Positions 1-11,890 of a DNA stretch of 64,000 bases are shown here, piece by piece; position 1 is the stretch's first letter; every line of letters starts with the position of its first letter. The DNA lies in NCBI RefSeq assembly GCF_949628265.1, contig NC_088789.1, positions 8,052,886 to 8,116,885 of the forward strand, written 5' to 3'. The stretch is from Cloeon dipterum. Lineage: Eukaryota; Arthropoda; Insecta; Ephemeroptera; Baetidae. Below the pieces are notes generated by a model. The model was not told the DNA's origin. It did no database searches and saw nothing but the letters and a program-made list of their open reading frames with translations. The translations under genes and the position numbers were made by a program.

Positions 1-2652
1 TGACGCGAAGGACTATCCCTGAAAAGGATTCTGAGCAACAGTAACCACTAAATTTTGACGTCTACCTTCTTGAGGACCGCTTAGCACCACGTTGCTCTTC
101 GGGGTGATTTGAACCTTCACCTCGATCGTCATAACGATCGTACCGTCCTCTTTCTAAAATGGTAATTAAGCCAATCCCATTAAAAAAATATATTTATCCC
201 TCTTTTCCAATCATTTTTATATATTCATTTTATTAAGGAGCAGCATGTATATTTAAGAATTTTGGGCAATGATGAATTTATATGACGTGCCCAATATTTA
301 AGATTTTTCCATACTATTTGAAAAATTATCAAACAGCTTTAAGCATGGATCGTTTCAAAATAAAAAAGCCAAAGACTCACCTCTCCCAGAGCTCCTGTGG
401 TCCTGGGATTCATCCCTTCCGCCTCCTCTTCTAGGTGAGTGCTGGGGATGCTGGGTCATAATATTCATCAAGGAGGGCAGCTCCTCGTCACGCCCCCTCG
501 CTCGGTCCCTGGACTTGTCAGAGGGTGGGTCCCTACGCCTGTCCCTGTCACCCTCCTAACATTCAAAACAAAACATATTTAAAGCCACCTCTCTAAGAAT
601 AAAATTTAAATGAGTACTTTGAGCCGAACTTTATCGCGACTGCTGGACGGCTCATCCCTTCTGTCGCGACTACTTGGGCGTCCAGCGTTGTCTGGAGATC
701 CCCTGGGGTGAACTCTAGCAGGAGCAGGGCTACTGTACTCCTGCCTTTGGTAGTCCCTTTTGTCCACACATTCCCGCAGCTCTCTAGAAGATGCTCTGGG
801 ACGACGTTCTGGACTCCTCCCGCCCTGAGGCCGACCTCGTGAGTCCCTGCTGAACAACAATTTTTTTTTATTTTATGTATGTTAGAATTTAGATATCAAA
901 CTTTCAAACTCTACAGTTATTTGTTAATTTACCTTGGAGGGGCTCTGTGTGGTTCAGGACTGTTCCTCCTGGAGCTGCGACCACCCCCACTACTTCTCTG
1001 GGGATGGCGATCATGTGGCGAAGGAGGTGTTTGACCCCTTCGGCTTTCTTTCCTCTCTGGAGAAGGCGAGCGGTGACGGTTAACCGTGGGAGAGCTATTT
1101 CTTGATTCTGAAATCCAAAGACAAGATAGATGCAAACTGTCTTGAGATTTTTTCTTAAAAATATGTTGCTTGTGAGATAAAAATAGCTAGTCATTGGCTG
1201 AAGTAGTCAATTTAACTGGTGCAAAATTTATGGAAAACATACCATGTTTTTTGACGTTTTTTGCCCTGGGGCTGGGCGTCCTCCTCCTAGGCCTGGCAGG
1301 GCTGGGGGAGCGCTTCCTTCCCCTTGGAGGAGAGTTCCTGCGGCTTTCAGGTACATCCCTCCTGCGAGGCGGAGACAACTTTTTGTCGTAAGCAGCAGGG
1401 GGCTGCTTCTTCTTTCTATCTGGCGATGGACTCCTGCCTTTCATTTTGCTGTAAATTTTAATGTCTGAACAAAACTCCATAATTGCGAATTGGAATTGTT
1501 ACCTTTGATGGGAAGACGGTTTGCTCTGCTGACGCTTCCTTTCAGAGCTTGAGTTGTCCGAAGAGGAAGAGTTCTTCCTCCTTTTTGGCCCAGAGCTGGA
1601 TCCAGTCCTATGCTTGGATCTAGACCTCCGCTCCTGACGGCCTGAGGAGCTCGACCTTTTCTTATTGTCTTTAGTATTTTCCCTCATTCTCTTGGTTTCT
1701 GCAAACAAATAAAATGTTGATTGTTTTCAAAACCTTGTTCCCGCGTTAAAAATGCCTACCGAGTTCTTTCGGAACTTGTTTATTTACTAAGCCTCCTCCT
1801 TTTCCTTTTCTCCTGCGTGCTCTTGGTTTCCTCTTTGTAGGCTGAGCACTTTTAGACGATGATGCTTTGCTAGATTCAGAGAAAGTCTGAGCGGTAGAAC
1901 TACTACTGGATGAACTGGATCTTTTCTGCTGTAAAATTAGATTTTATTGAGTTGACAGGCCACAGGAGCAGCAAAATTTTAGAACCTTTTTGATAGGCTT
2001 TTTCTTCATCTCCTGCCTGGTCTGCAGTTCAAGCTCCTTCTGCAGCAGAAGTCTGCGCCGCTCGAGTTCTCCTTCGTCAAGCTCAGCCCAGTTATCTCCT
2101 TTGCCTTTTTTGCCTCTGGCAAGTTGCTCTTTTTGGCTTCTACTTAACTCTTTGCTATCTTTTTCTATTCCCTTTGCACGCTTTGACGGACTGATCAGTA
2201 CGTGGAAGGAAGCATTTCTACAAGAGAAATCATAACGAAATTACAGTAGACGGGGATTTACTTCAAGAGCATAAAAATATTGAAAAGTTTGAGAGAAAAA
2301 TCGGAAAACACTATAAAAGTTAACTAAAGAGCAGTTTATGCACTTGAATTTCCTTTGAAATTTTAAAATTTAAACGGCTCATAGAAAAATATAAACATAA
2401 GTTTGTGTGTTACACAGCTCGATGAAAACGACTAAAAGTGACACGAAATACGTACTTGCAAGATGCACCAAAAGGGCAGTTGCCTGTATTCCTCCAATGA
2501 TGGCAAAAATTCGATCTGTTTTGCGAGTCGACTGTCTGCTGGCTGTTGCTGGCTTTGGTACCCAAACGATCGAAGACACTGGGACGCGGTCCACTAGGTT
2601 TCTCCACCGGCTGGTTTTTGCGTTTATTCCTGCTGGTCGAGGCCGACATCAT
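1..2652 (-). CDS. ZC3H13: ZC3H13/Flacc-like CCCH zinc-finger RS protein (5' part, runs off the left edge)
   Basis: Seen: the start at 2652 opens with MMSASTSRNKRK, then RPSVFDRLGTK and a finger reading CHHWRNTGNCPFGASC, the order found at the N-terminus of vertebrate ZC3H13 (RPSVFERLG, then a CCCH finger). Later exons, read with GT-AG junctions, lie near 2217-1986 (ending KKKPIKK), 1928-1760, 1698-1503, 1448-1243, 1107-933, 849-618, 555-381 and 153-66. They are basic and full of RS, SP and RD repeats. The junction after the third cysteine is unresolved, so the final histidine of the finger is not placed. Known: ZC3H13 (Flacc in Drosophila) bridges WTAP/Virilizer and the METTL3-METTL14 m6A methyltransferase in the nucleus. 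Inference: this is that orthologue; a different RS-rich CCCH protein is possible. The 3' end lies outside the window. Confidence 0.68.
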
Positions 2653-2965
2653 ACCTTCGCACAGTGCCCCGCTCGGCAACCCAATCGCATTGTGATTGCG
2701 GCTGCCTTCTGCTTCCCGCTGTCAATCTCGTCTTTCCTGTATTTACTTCACTGTGAAGTAAAATTAAGTTAATAGAGTTCTCTAAACGAGTTTTTATTTC
2801 TAATGAACAACACAAACCTTGATCAAAGGCACTAGAAGCTGGATCAAACCCTGCGAGCACTGCTGTGCACCACGAAATTTGTTTGTGTCTTCGTCAATGC
2901 ACGCACAGCCGGTTCTGTGGGCGCGGCTGAATTTGTAAGGGGGCGTCATTTATGTCTCTTCACCA
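2653..2965. promoter_or_regulatory. Upstream flank of the ZC3H13-like gene, cut off from VIPAS39 by a transposon
   Basis: No coding signal seen. This short stretch and 14742-14962 on the far side of the transposon would together make an intergenic region of about 530 bases between two divergently transcribed genes, so it probably holds the ZC3H13-like 5' UTR and promoter. No core promoter motif was assigned. Confidence 0.4.
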
Positions 2966-2974
2966 AAACAAAAA
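2966..2974. repeat. Target site duplication, left copy (AAACAAAAA)
   Basis: The nine bases AAACAAAAA lie directly outside the left terminal repeat and recur without mismatch at 14733-14741 directly outside the right one. Nine-base duplications are typical of Mutator-like transposons. The A-rich sequence makes chance identity less unlikely than usual, but both copies abut repeat tips that align to each other. Confidence 0.8.
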
Positions 2975-3035
2975 GGGTAATTATATATACACGGATCGTC
3001 CGTGTATTTATCAAAATTTTGTGCATATTTGTTAT

Positions 3036-3210
3036 TTGCACAGACGATCTGTGTCAAAGGAATGCGTGTATTTGTTAGTTGCAAAGACGATCTGTGTACA
3101 AGGGAATGCGTGTATTTGTTAGTTGCAAAGACGATCTGTGTACAAGGGAATGCGTGTATTTGTTAGTTGCAAAGACGATCTGTGTACAAGGGAATGCGTG
3201 TATGTGTTAG
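3036..3210. repeat. Subterminal tandem repeat, left arm (43-44 bp unit, about 4 copies)
   Basis: Units read GCAAAGACGATCTGTGTACA followed by AGGGAATGCGTGTATTTGTT and AGTT. The outermost unit is a 43-bp variant (GACGATCTGTGTCAAAGG). Subterminal repeats of this kind are common transposase-binding sites in MULEs; that role here is inferred. Confidence 0.85.
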
Positions 3211-3469
3211 TTGCAAAGACGCTTATAGGATATGATACGGTGACGTCATAACATTCTTTTGGCGGTGAATTTTTCAAAATGGCGGACGAGCCAGTGGGTC
3301 CATGTAATGCGTTCCGCTTTCTAGGGTCATTTTTTGCCTTTTTAGGGTAGAAATCACGCCTAAAGTGACGAGATAAAGCGGTCCTGGCTTCACTAGCAAC
3401 CTGTGCGATGAAGTTCTCTTGTGAGAAAACCATCCCTGGCCTCATGGGTGGCGTGTACCATGCAGATTC

Positions 3470-3930
3470 CTCATTCCTGTGAGAAAGCGACGCTGGCAGC
3501 ATGGCCAAGCTTCGTAATGCAGGTATAAATCTGTTCTATTATGTTTTTTAGTGATTTTAACTTTTGGAACCTTCGGCAGGCGCAGCCACTCAGTGTCCTT
3601 TCGGAAGATGCGATCCTGATTGCTTTGCAGGCCGTGGCAGACAGATTTCCTGTGAAAAAGCGACGCTGCCAGCATGGCCAAGCTTCGTAATGCAGGTATA
3701 AATGTATATTATTCTATTATTTAGTGATTTTAACTTTTGGAACCTTCGGCAGGCGCAGCCACTCAGTGTCCTTTTGGAAGATGCGATCCTGATTGCTTTG
3801 CAGGCCGTGGCAGACAGATTTCCTGTGTAAAAGCGACGCTGCCAGCATGGCCAAGCTTCGTAATGCAGGTATAAATGTATATTATTCTATTATTTAGTGA
3901 TTTTAATTTTTGGAATCTTCGGCAGGTGCT
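3470..3930. repeat. About 173-bp tandem repeat inside the left arm
   Basis: The phrase TTTTGGAACCTTCGGCAGG recurs at about 3562, 3736 and (diverged) 3908, and ATGGCCAAGCTTCGTAATGC recurs near 3500, 3672 and 3846, a period of roughly 173 bases. The mirror copy in the right arm lies at about 13690-14140. Each unit holds an acceptor-like CGGCAG and a donor-like GCAGGTATAAAT about 116 bases apart, and one reading frame between them is cysteine-rich. Confidence 0.75.
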
Positions 3931-5360
3931 GCCATACTAATTTCTGTGAGGAATGCAAACCAGGCTTCGCGGGCAAAAATTGAATTAAAATAATTTTGAA
4001 AATATTTATTATTAAATTAATTAATTAGAGCTGAAGATATTTGTGCTCAGAGAAAATATCTTGGCATCATGAATATATCTGCGGCTAAATACAAAACGGG
4101 GATGGGCACGAAATTCAAAGAGGAAAATATTTGCCTGTTGTTTTTCTATTACCAAGCCGCCTGTGAACTGAGAACACTTTTGGCCCCCTCTCGGTCACTG
4201 GAGTCGCCATATTTTTCTACGACTGCTGCGCCAATTGAATAGAAATGTCAATTTTCGTTTTTAACCACCTATGGTCTCCCTATTCCACTGGAGTTGTTTT
4301 TTATTTCAACTAAAGCTCCTATAACTAGACAAAAAGTGTTAAATTTCTTGTTGAATCACTCATGGTCCCCCTCTACTACTGGAGGTGCAAATTTTTAGCG
4401 TCTGCAGTGCCATTTAAACGTACCCTATCGAAAACACTTCCAATACCCCTCTGCGTATGCAAAATTAACCGTTGTTACACTCAAAACCACACTTGACCCC
4501 CTCTCCAATACTGGAGTCGTGAATTTAGCGACCCAAATGGCCAATCTAACAACTACAACCCCTTTTCAAATCCTTACCACCTCAACTTCTCTCTCAACTC
4601 CTACTCTAAAGGGGGGGGGGGCAAGTGTGCTGTTTTACCGAATTTTCCTCAATTTTACTGTCTTCTTTAAGGTTAGCCATTTGCTGATGCTGCAGTCGAT
4701 GTTGGGCAGATTCTGCAATGCAAATATCTGTGACAAAATCTACCCTGGCTCCAAGGGCAGACATGCATTGATACATTTATGAATATTTTTCTTCATCAGT
4801 GACTCGTTTTGTAGCAACATATTAATTTATTAAAAATTTCAGGTCCCTTGCTAATTTCAACTTGAATCATCGGCTCGCGCTTAAATGCAGATTCCCTAAT
4901 GGAGAGCAATGATTGCGCTGTACTGTGAGAGCAGAGCGACACCGTGAGTGATGTTCTGGCTGGCAAAGCAGATTCCAGCGAGCAGAGCAAAAAGCAGAGC
5001 GTGATGGGCAGTTCTTCTGCGACCTAAATTATCGGAAGGTATTCAGACTAACCTAATGCTGGTGCATATGGCTTGCGTTGATCCTTTTTATTGCTACCTT
5101 CCCATTTTTCCCCTTGGTATATTTCTTTCCTTGGCATTGGCCATGTCTGCAAACTTGGTATGCCACTCATCCGACCAACTGTGGGTGACTTTTTAATGCA
5201 TTGCCACTCCTTTTGGTCGCGTTTGTTGCGTACTAATTGCTTCTTTGCCAACCAATTTCAATACATAACTCTTGCAAGGATAGATAATAACAGAAATTTT
5301 CTCTGGCGATGAATTATTTTATTGATGGGTAGTAATCATACTGTTGGTTACATTTTATAT

Positions 5361-8300
5361 TTACTGAGCGGTCTTTCTGACTGGTGTTGTAGACATGGCG
5401 TTTTTTTCCTTGCATTTTTGGCACGTCCAGTTCGGAATGTCGGTGAAGGTCAAGTCTTTCATTTGATCTTGGTCTGCTAATGGGTGATTGATGCACTTAG
5501 GATGGTACCAAGTCTCGCATCCTTGGCACTGCATAGTGCATGTATCATACTCTTGTGGCAAACTACAAATGCAAAGTAGATCCAGAACCTGCTTCTTTTC
5601 TGTGTTCTTGATGTTACGTGGTTGTGTACTTTTCGGATAGATTGAAGCTTTTCCTTCAGCAATCACATTCGCGGTGTGCTTTCGAAGTTTCGGCATCGCA
5701 AAGCACTTTTGGATGTCTACAGCTCCTGTTGCACAGAATTCAGTTGCTATGGCCATAGCGTACATGGCACAATTATTTGAGCCTTTTTGGTACTCAATAT
5801 TCTTCTTGCTGATGATGACGCTTTTGTCACGCGCTTCCCTTGCAATGTATCCCATTTGAATGAGGATATCTTCTGGGATTTGGTCTCTTGTTGTTTTCAT
5901 GCTATCAAAATAATCAAATGACATTCCATCAAACACTACTGTCACGTAGTGCTCTCTTTTCTCGCTGTGGAGGATTTGAACATACGGCTTCTCATCAGAG
6001 TAATTGAATGTCAATGACGAGTCTTCAACTTTCATTACTGCAGGGGTGTGTAATCCTTGCACATGCTGACCGTAGGCATTTTTTAATATCGAAAGGTAAA
6101 CTGCGATCACCTCATCTGAGATCATGGACTCTTCGTCAAGAAGGTCTTCTATTGCTTGCGCAGGTAGTACCTCTTGCCGCAGCAGTTTGATGTGTAGCTC
6201 ATCTGCAAAATATTTAATGTGATTCACATTTAAACTTATGAAAGTCCATTAGCGCCATACCTGGGTCAGACTCAGCTGGAGCATATCCTTTTTTATACTT
6301 TGTCAAAGCTTTCCATCTGGTGTCAGACTTGGGCCTTCCAACTGCTGTTGTTGCTGGCCTTAATAGTGGTTTCTCTTTGGCCAACTGTACGACCGGGAAT
6401 CCCCCAACTGAGAAAATTTTTATTTGCTCTAATTGCTCTAATTCATATTCTAAAACCTTACCTTTTGTCACTTTGACAGTCTTATGTCTGGTGTCAGCTT
6501 TTTCACGACTTTGGCATCTCTCTTCTTCCACTTTTGCTGATATACTCCCTTGTGTAGACTCTATTTCGTCCAGCTGTCTCAAAAAATCATCACTCCAATC
6601 ATCATCATCTGTAAAATGTATTTATAAAACGAGCATTATTATCTTTAATAAGACATGATACAAATCCAAATTTGACCTCTTTGTGCATGATTTTAAGGTT
6701 AAATTTGCCGTGTTTTTTTATAATTAAATATCCAAGATGTGTTTGAATTTTGATAATTGGAAAGTAAGCTTTTTATGTGATTGCGTCACTTTGATATTTG
6801 GCATCTTTTAATTTCTTTCAAAATTTCAATAATTTTTAACTATGGAAGCGACACAATTCTCTTAATCTTAAAGTTGGAATCGTCATCCTTATATTCCAAT
6901 AGGCATATTAAAAATTAATATTTTATCGCAAGTAAAATTTATCATTTTTATTCAATATATGTCATTGCTATCTAATTTATTTAATATTTAAATTGATTCA
7001 ATATTACTCCATCTGGATTTCATGTTGTACTGACCTTCTAAATTTTGCAGAAGTGCATGATGGCGTTCAGTGATATGCTTTTGTATCTCCTGACCACTGA
7101 TCTGCGCATCACACCCTTGTGATGTAGTTGGAGCACTTGGCTCAATCAAGTCATCTAAATGTTCTGCTGCTAATTCAGAAGGAGATATGATGACAGTACA
7201 TCTCTTCGTCGGCGTGGAAGTCACTGTTTGAATTCTTGGTATTAGTCAGTGGTTATTAAGTTCGGGATTTACTATTACCCATTGGAGATGCAACTAATTC
7301 GTCGGAGGCCTCCAACTCGTCGTGGGTAGTGAGCCGATCGACATCTTCTATTTGATCTTCAAATTGATCTCTTTCGCTTTCCCCGCTCTGGTTGCTTTGT
7401 TCAATTTCTTGCCTTTCAGTTTCTCCTGAATTATCATGTATAATTATTTTAAGTGTAAATATATACACTTGAAAGATTAATATTGTCCCTGAGGGTTATA
7501 AATACTAGGAAAATGAAATCACAGTAAAACTATCAACCTGCAGTCACTGCTACTTGAAAATCTTTTCCATTTTGCAGGCAGGAGAGAATCAGCTCCATCT
7601 TTCTCTGCACTTCCACAGCCACTTTCTCTGGGAGGGTAGAGCAGCAAGTTGCAATTTGCTTCACAATGCGCATGGTGCTGTTATATTTTTCTGCCTCCGT
7701 TCTGTTCCTCGGATTTCGCGTCTTGATCACAAGGCTATCCTTTACTTTGCCCACTGCTGACGAAGTGTCGCAGTTGTACTTGAGTAACCAACGGGGTGCG
7801 ATGTCCTCGATGCCAAATTGCGGCATATTTGTGTCACTTCTTAACTTCATAATGTGCTTGCAAGGCAGTCCAGTATTTCCTCTGAATGGACACCTGCATT
7901 CGTTGACAGTGCTCGAGTATTTCATCAATTGCTCGTCTTTCAGCTTAGAAGCATATGTCTCTTGCTTGCCAAGTAAGTGAATAACAAAATCTGTTCCCTT
8001 TCCCTGCAGGAGCTTCCTCGCAAGGGATTTGTCGTTTCCCTTGTACAAGGGAACCTTGCAGCTGAGCACATGTTTCAAGTGCTCCTGTTCATTGGTACTC
8101 ACATTAGAGATGGCTAACAAGTTACTTATCAGCTCTAGAAGAGTTGAAGTCTTCTTCAGAACTCTTCCGATTACAGCATTGTGGCTTTCTGCCATGTTTG
8201 TGGTTCTTGTTCCAAAGTTCAGGGTCCTAGCTCGACCATACGAAGTCCACTGGTCAGCAATCTTATTCCAATTTTCATCATAGTACCTAAAATTGAAAGG

Positions 8301-10545
8301 ATATTTCAATTCCTATTAATTGTCAATGTAATACTAATTTATGCATGCGTGTTATGTTTTAAGAAGGTGATATTAACGTTTTCAAGATCTCCATCAAATT
8401 CTGTCTGGATTTTTATCACACTTTTTTAATGCCGATGATATATTAAAATAACAAAGAAATTTTTAGCGAGGTGACATAATTCAATTGCAAATAATTTATC
8501 TTGTAACTGAAACATTGAGAAATTTAAACTATAAGTTTCTTGAAACTATTCACATAATCACATGAAATCTTAAAAAATTGAAAATAGGTTTTATTACACA
8601 AGAATAAAATAAATTTGATCTGGGAGACGCATTAATAAGAATTTATTTATTTACCTTCTCATTTCATTCGATTCATCTGGAAGAAGGTTCTTCAACTGTT
8701 CATAATATTTTTCGTAGTCAGCCCTAGTGTGGGACTTGTACATCAGTTGTTCTATGGTTTGCTGCACTTCTTCTCGGACGTCGGCTGGAGCATATCGAAC
8801 GTGCTCAAGAAGCAGTTTGGCCGAGTGGAAGAGGCAGATATGGATGGCCACCTCAGGAAATATGTGCTCCACAGCAACCAATTCAACCATGGCTTTGTCG
8901 ATCAGGATAGTTTTAATTTCTCTTTCAGCTTTTTTGTGCACTCTTTTAATGCACTCAAGGGCTGCTTCAACTGATGCAAGCTTCTCGTCACGCAGCACTG
9001 CGTATCCAACTACTCTTCCTTTTCCATGGCCATCCACAACCAAATAGCACACTATTGGCATGTCAAGTCTGTTCTTCTTGTATGTTGAGTCAAACTGAAG
9101 AACTTCAGGAAATTTGTCAAAATTGTTGACCATGCTGCTTGTTACGATCATGAACCCGATGATCTCTTCTGTGTCATTGCACATGACGCCATAAAATCCT
9201 AAAAAATATATAATTCTGTACTTTCGAAAATTTTAAGTAAAAAATAGATTACTGCAAGCTCTTTTGTGCGCATTTTTATGATATTTGAAACGAAAATTCT
9301 CGACTGACGATTTTTTTATGTGAGATTGTTTATATATGAGACTGTTAATAGTTAAAACCGCAAAATTGCTCATCTTCCTAAATTTGAAACTGCATTCCAA
9401 AATTTGGCTATGTTTCTAATTTTGTTTCAAAACGTGTTTCCCGAAATGTAAGGGCAAAAGTGCCGTACACATATTTCTGAACAATCTTTTTTATTTTTGC
9501 GTTATTTCACTTCTTGATAGTTTAACCAATTTGAGATTACTTCCACTTAAAGCATTGAATTAATTTATCCGCGGTAAACGCTTATGACAACAAAACCTTT
9601 TGTATTTCTAATTTTCAATGTATTCATTTGCGACTGGCCAGAATATGCATAAAAACGATACAAACTAAGTGAGAAAATCTTATCTGCATAATGTTTCCCG
9701 AAAGCTTTACAATATTTGTACAAATTAATAGAATTATATGTACCATCCGGATCTGCTTTGTCGTGCTCCGATAGTACCTCCATTACCTCTGCCAGCTCCC
9801 TGTTTGCCTCTGGGACTTCTTGGTATTTTTGTAGCCGTTCCACTTTGAATTTTTGCCTGATACAAATTTATTATAAAAATAATGAATATGACCATTTTTC
9901 TCTGCGAACTTCAAGTTAGCCAAGTCTCTCGCCAAAAACATTTTCCCTGTTTCCTTCTGAATGATGTTTCTGCTGATGGTTCTATTCACAGGTCCAACAA
10001 TCATCATTTTGTAGTTGGATTTTTCTTCATCATCCAGCCGTCTGTTTTCTGGCAAATTCGCAAAAGTATGTTCATCACATTTGTGGTTATGAAGGCTTGG
10101 ATCCAATCTTCCTTCTTTGATGTAAATGTATTTGACTCCATTGTCGTCACTTGTAATGCCAGTTTTAAAGTACACGGGGCAGCCTTGCTTGTAAGATCTG
10201 CAAAACGCGCAGTTTTCATAATGTGACCAAGAATAGCAAATTTTACGCAGAGAGATGAGTATATTTGGTGTGAATATGATCAAACCTTGTGTTCAGCTTT
10301 GGTTTCACCCCAGATTTTGGGGGCTTCTGTCTCGGTTGCCCACTAAGTTTGCATGCATAGTGGGCGTTCAAATACTTTATTTCCTTGTATTTTTCAGAAC
10401 TCTTCAAAGTTTTCCTTGAAGCAACAGTCGTTGCTGACACCACAGAATATATAGTGAACGTAGCTTTCTGTTCGTTGTCCAAAGCCTTTTGAAAGTCTGA
10501 GTGAGACTTAAATCGCTGACCTAATTTTAAATAGGGATGAGCCAT
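5361..10545 (-). CDS. MULE transposase with FAR1-like, DDE, SWIM, ULP1-like peptidase and PHD domains
   Basis: Exons read: 10545-10286, 10197-9893, 9842-9744, 9198-8655, 8286-7538, 7425-7279, 7223-7035, 6608-6261 and 6202-5361. They total 3483 nt, giving 1160 residues with all phases matching. Domains: FAR1/WRKY-GCM1-like finger (Cys65, Cys93, His123, His125); MULE DDE core with QFDSTYKKN (Asp258), ILIDKAM (Asp322), CLFH (Cys343, His346) and TTNMAESHN (Glu436); SWIM finger CRC...CKH (533-547); ULP1/C48-like peptidase with His965, Asp980, Gln1019 and Cys1025; PHD finger (1091-1144). Role: cuts and joins the element's ends in the nucleus. The peptidase probably acts on SUMO or a similar modifier, by family analogy. 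A possible extra intron lies within the eighth exon (GTAAGG to CTCAG, in phase). The last part of the gene lies inside the left inverted repeat. Splicing is predicted, not observed. Confidence 0.85.
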
Positions 10546-11890
10546 CTTCCCTAAGTCAAATTAACACTGAGTCGCAATACTAAATGTGCTGGGAGAGAAT
10601 GTCGTCTCTCCCACCCCAACCATGAGACTTACGCTTTGAGGTGCAACAGTAATATATAAATAATAATATTAATAAGAGCAAATCATTCATTTAGTTTGCG
10701 TTATTCTTGTTGACTTTTCAGTATTTGCCGTTATTATAATTTTGAATCGCGTGATTTAATAAAATGGGAATAACATGTTATCAAATGTTACCACAAAAGG
10801 TAATATGTTCACCTCTCGCAATTTGTTCCAATGTCTACATGCAGAATGTAACCGGTTGTATTATGTGTGTCTGGATTGTTGTCTCCAAGTCAGTGCTCTC
10901 ATTCATGCGATTTATATGTCTCATCAATCAAAACAATATTCTGTTTTATTCATTAATTGAGGTCTGCGATTTAACATTGCTACCTACAATACAAGCTTGA
11001 TTAAATTTGCAATGGCGCGAAAGTAAAGGCGGAGTTTCTGTTTATAGATGCATATTATAATATACATATGGTCAGTTACCTAGAGGAAATAACTAGAACA
11101 TTTGAGCGAAGCTGATCCTTTAACATGGTCAAAACAACTCAAAAAGAGCCAACATATAAACATAAATTTATAGTCTTCTTATGCAAAACAACGCATTCAA
11201 AATATATTAGAAAAACGAAATAATTGATGTTCAATATCACAACCCTCTAGGAGTGTCATTTTTCTCTCATATTTAAAAATATTCTAGTGACAATGATTCC
11301 TTTGAAACTGACGAATGTGAACGTGATGTGATAGTAAGAATGGAATATAATTTACACACAATCTAAGAACTTAACAAGCGCCGTAACGTTTAAGTTTGAG
11401 ATAAGGCAATATGCACATTCTAAAGGAGCATCAATTTAAAATATAATCACACACCTAGACTAACAATAAAAGTTGTTGGCCACATTATTGACCCGTGTAA
11501 ATTTGAAACATAGCTAGTGCATTAAAAGCAACGTCAAATATATCACTTGCAAAAGGTTATCAGCATTTACAAAAAGTCCAACAAAAGTAGTTTTAATAAT
11601 TTTATTCTATACAAAAACTAACAGCCTTTGAAACGTTACAGGCGGCTAGAGCAAACTTAATTTGCAACAAGTTTCCATGTATAAAAGGAGCTGCAATTTA
11701 TACATTCAATTTATATAACAGGTTCCCATATATAAAGGATTTTATCATCTATCATGAAGTAATTTAATTATAGTAAGATTTTGTCAGGACCATGTGTGTG
11801 GCCCTTCCTCACATGCTTACTATAACTTTTTAAATGACATGCATTTCATGATTAAATAGCATGTAGAAAAACATTTAAACATTAAAACAT
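10546..11890. other. Non-coding interior of the MULE, upstream of the transposase
   Basis: AT-rich sequence with no convincing coding signal on either strand. It contains the presumed transposase promoter; an AT-rich TATA-like stretch lies at about 10655-10670, roughly 110 bases upstream of the predicted start, but this is weak evidence. Confidence 0.5.

Larger units (their letters stand above)
2975..5533. repeat. Left terminal inverted repeat arm of the MULE (about 2.56 kb)
   Basis: Pairs with 12086-14732 in reverse complement. From the tip inward it holds an imperfect palindrome (2987-3007), about four units of a 44-bp tandem repeat (3036-3210), a 173-bp tandem repeat (about 3470-3930), four spaced copies of a CCCCCTCT...ACTGGAGTCG-type motif (4182-4520), an 11-G run, and the last coding bases of the transposase with a polyadenylation signal (AATAAA on the minus strand, 5318-5323). 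It ends inside the PHD-finger coding region. Confidence 0.9.

Noticed and set aside
1187-1480. Plus-strand open frames opposite the RS-rich exons
   Set aside because: Antisense shadows of the ZC3H13-like exons, without splice or domain support.
3119-3508. A 129-codon open frame present in both arms
   Set aside because: It runs through the 44-bp repeats and shows no domain. Its presence in both arms only reflects the inverted repeat.
5048-5251. Lysine-rich open frame just downstream of the transposase, also copied in the right arm (12368-12571)
   Set aside because: It ends at a donor-like GTTAGT and could be an exon, but there is no recognisable domain or partner exon, so I did not call a gene.
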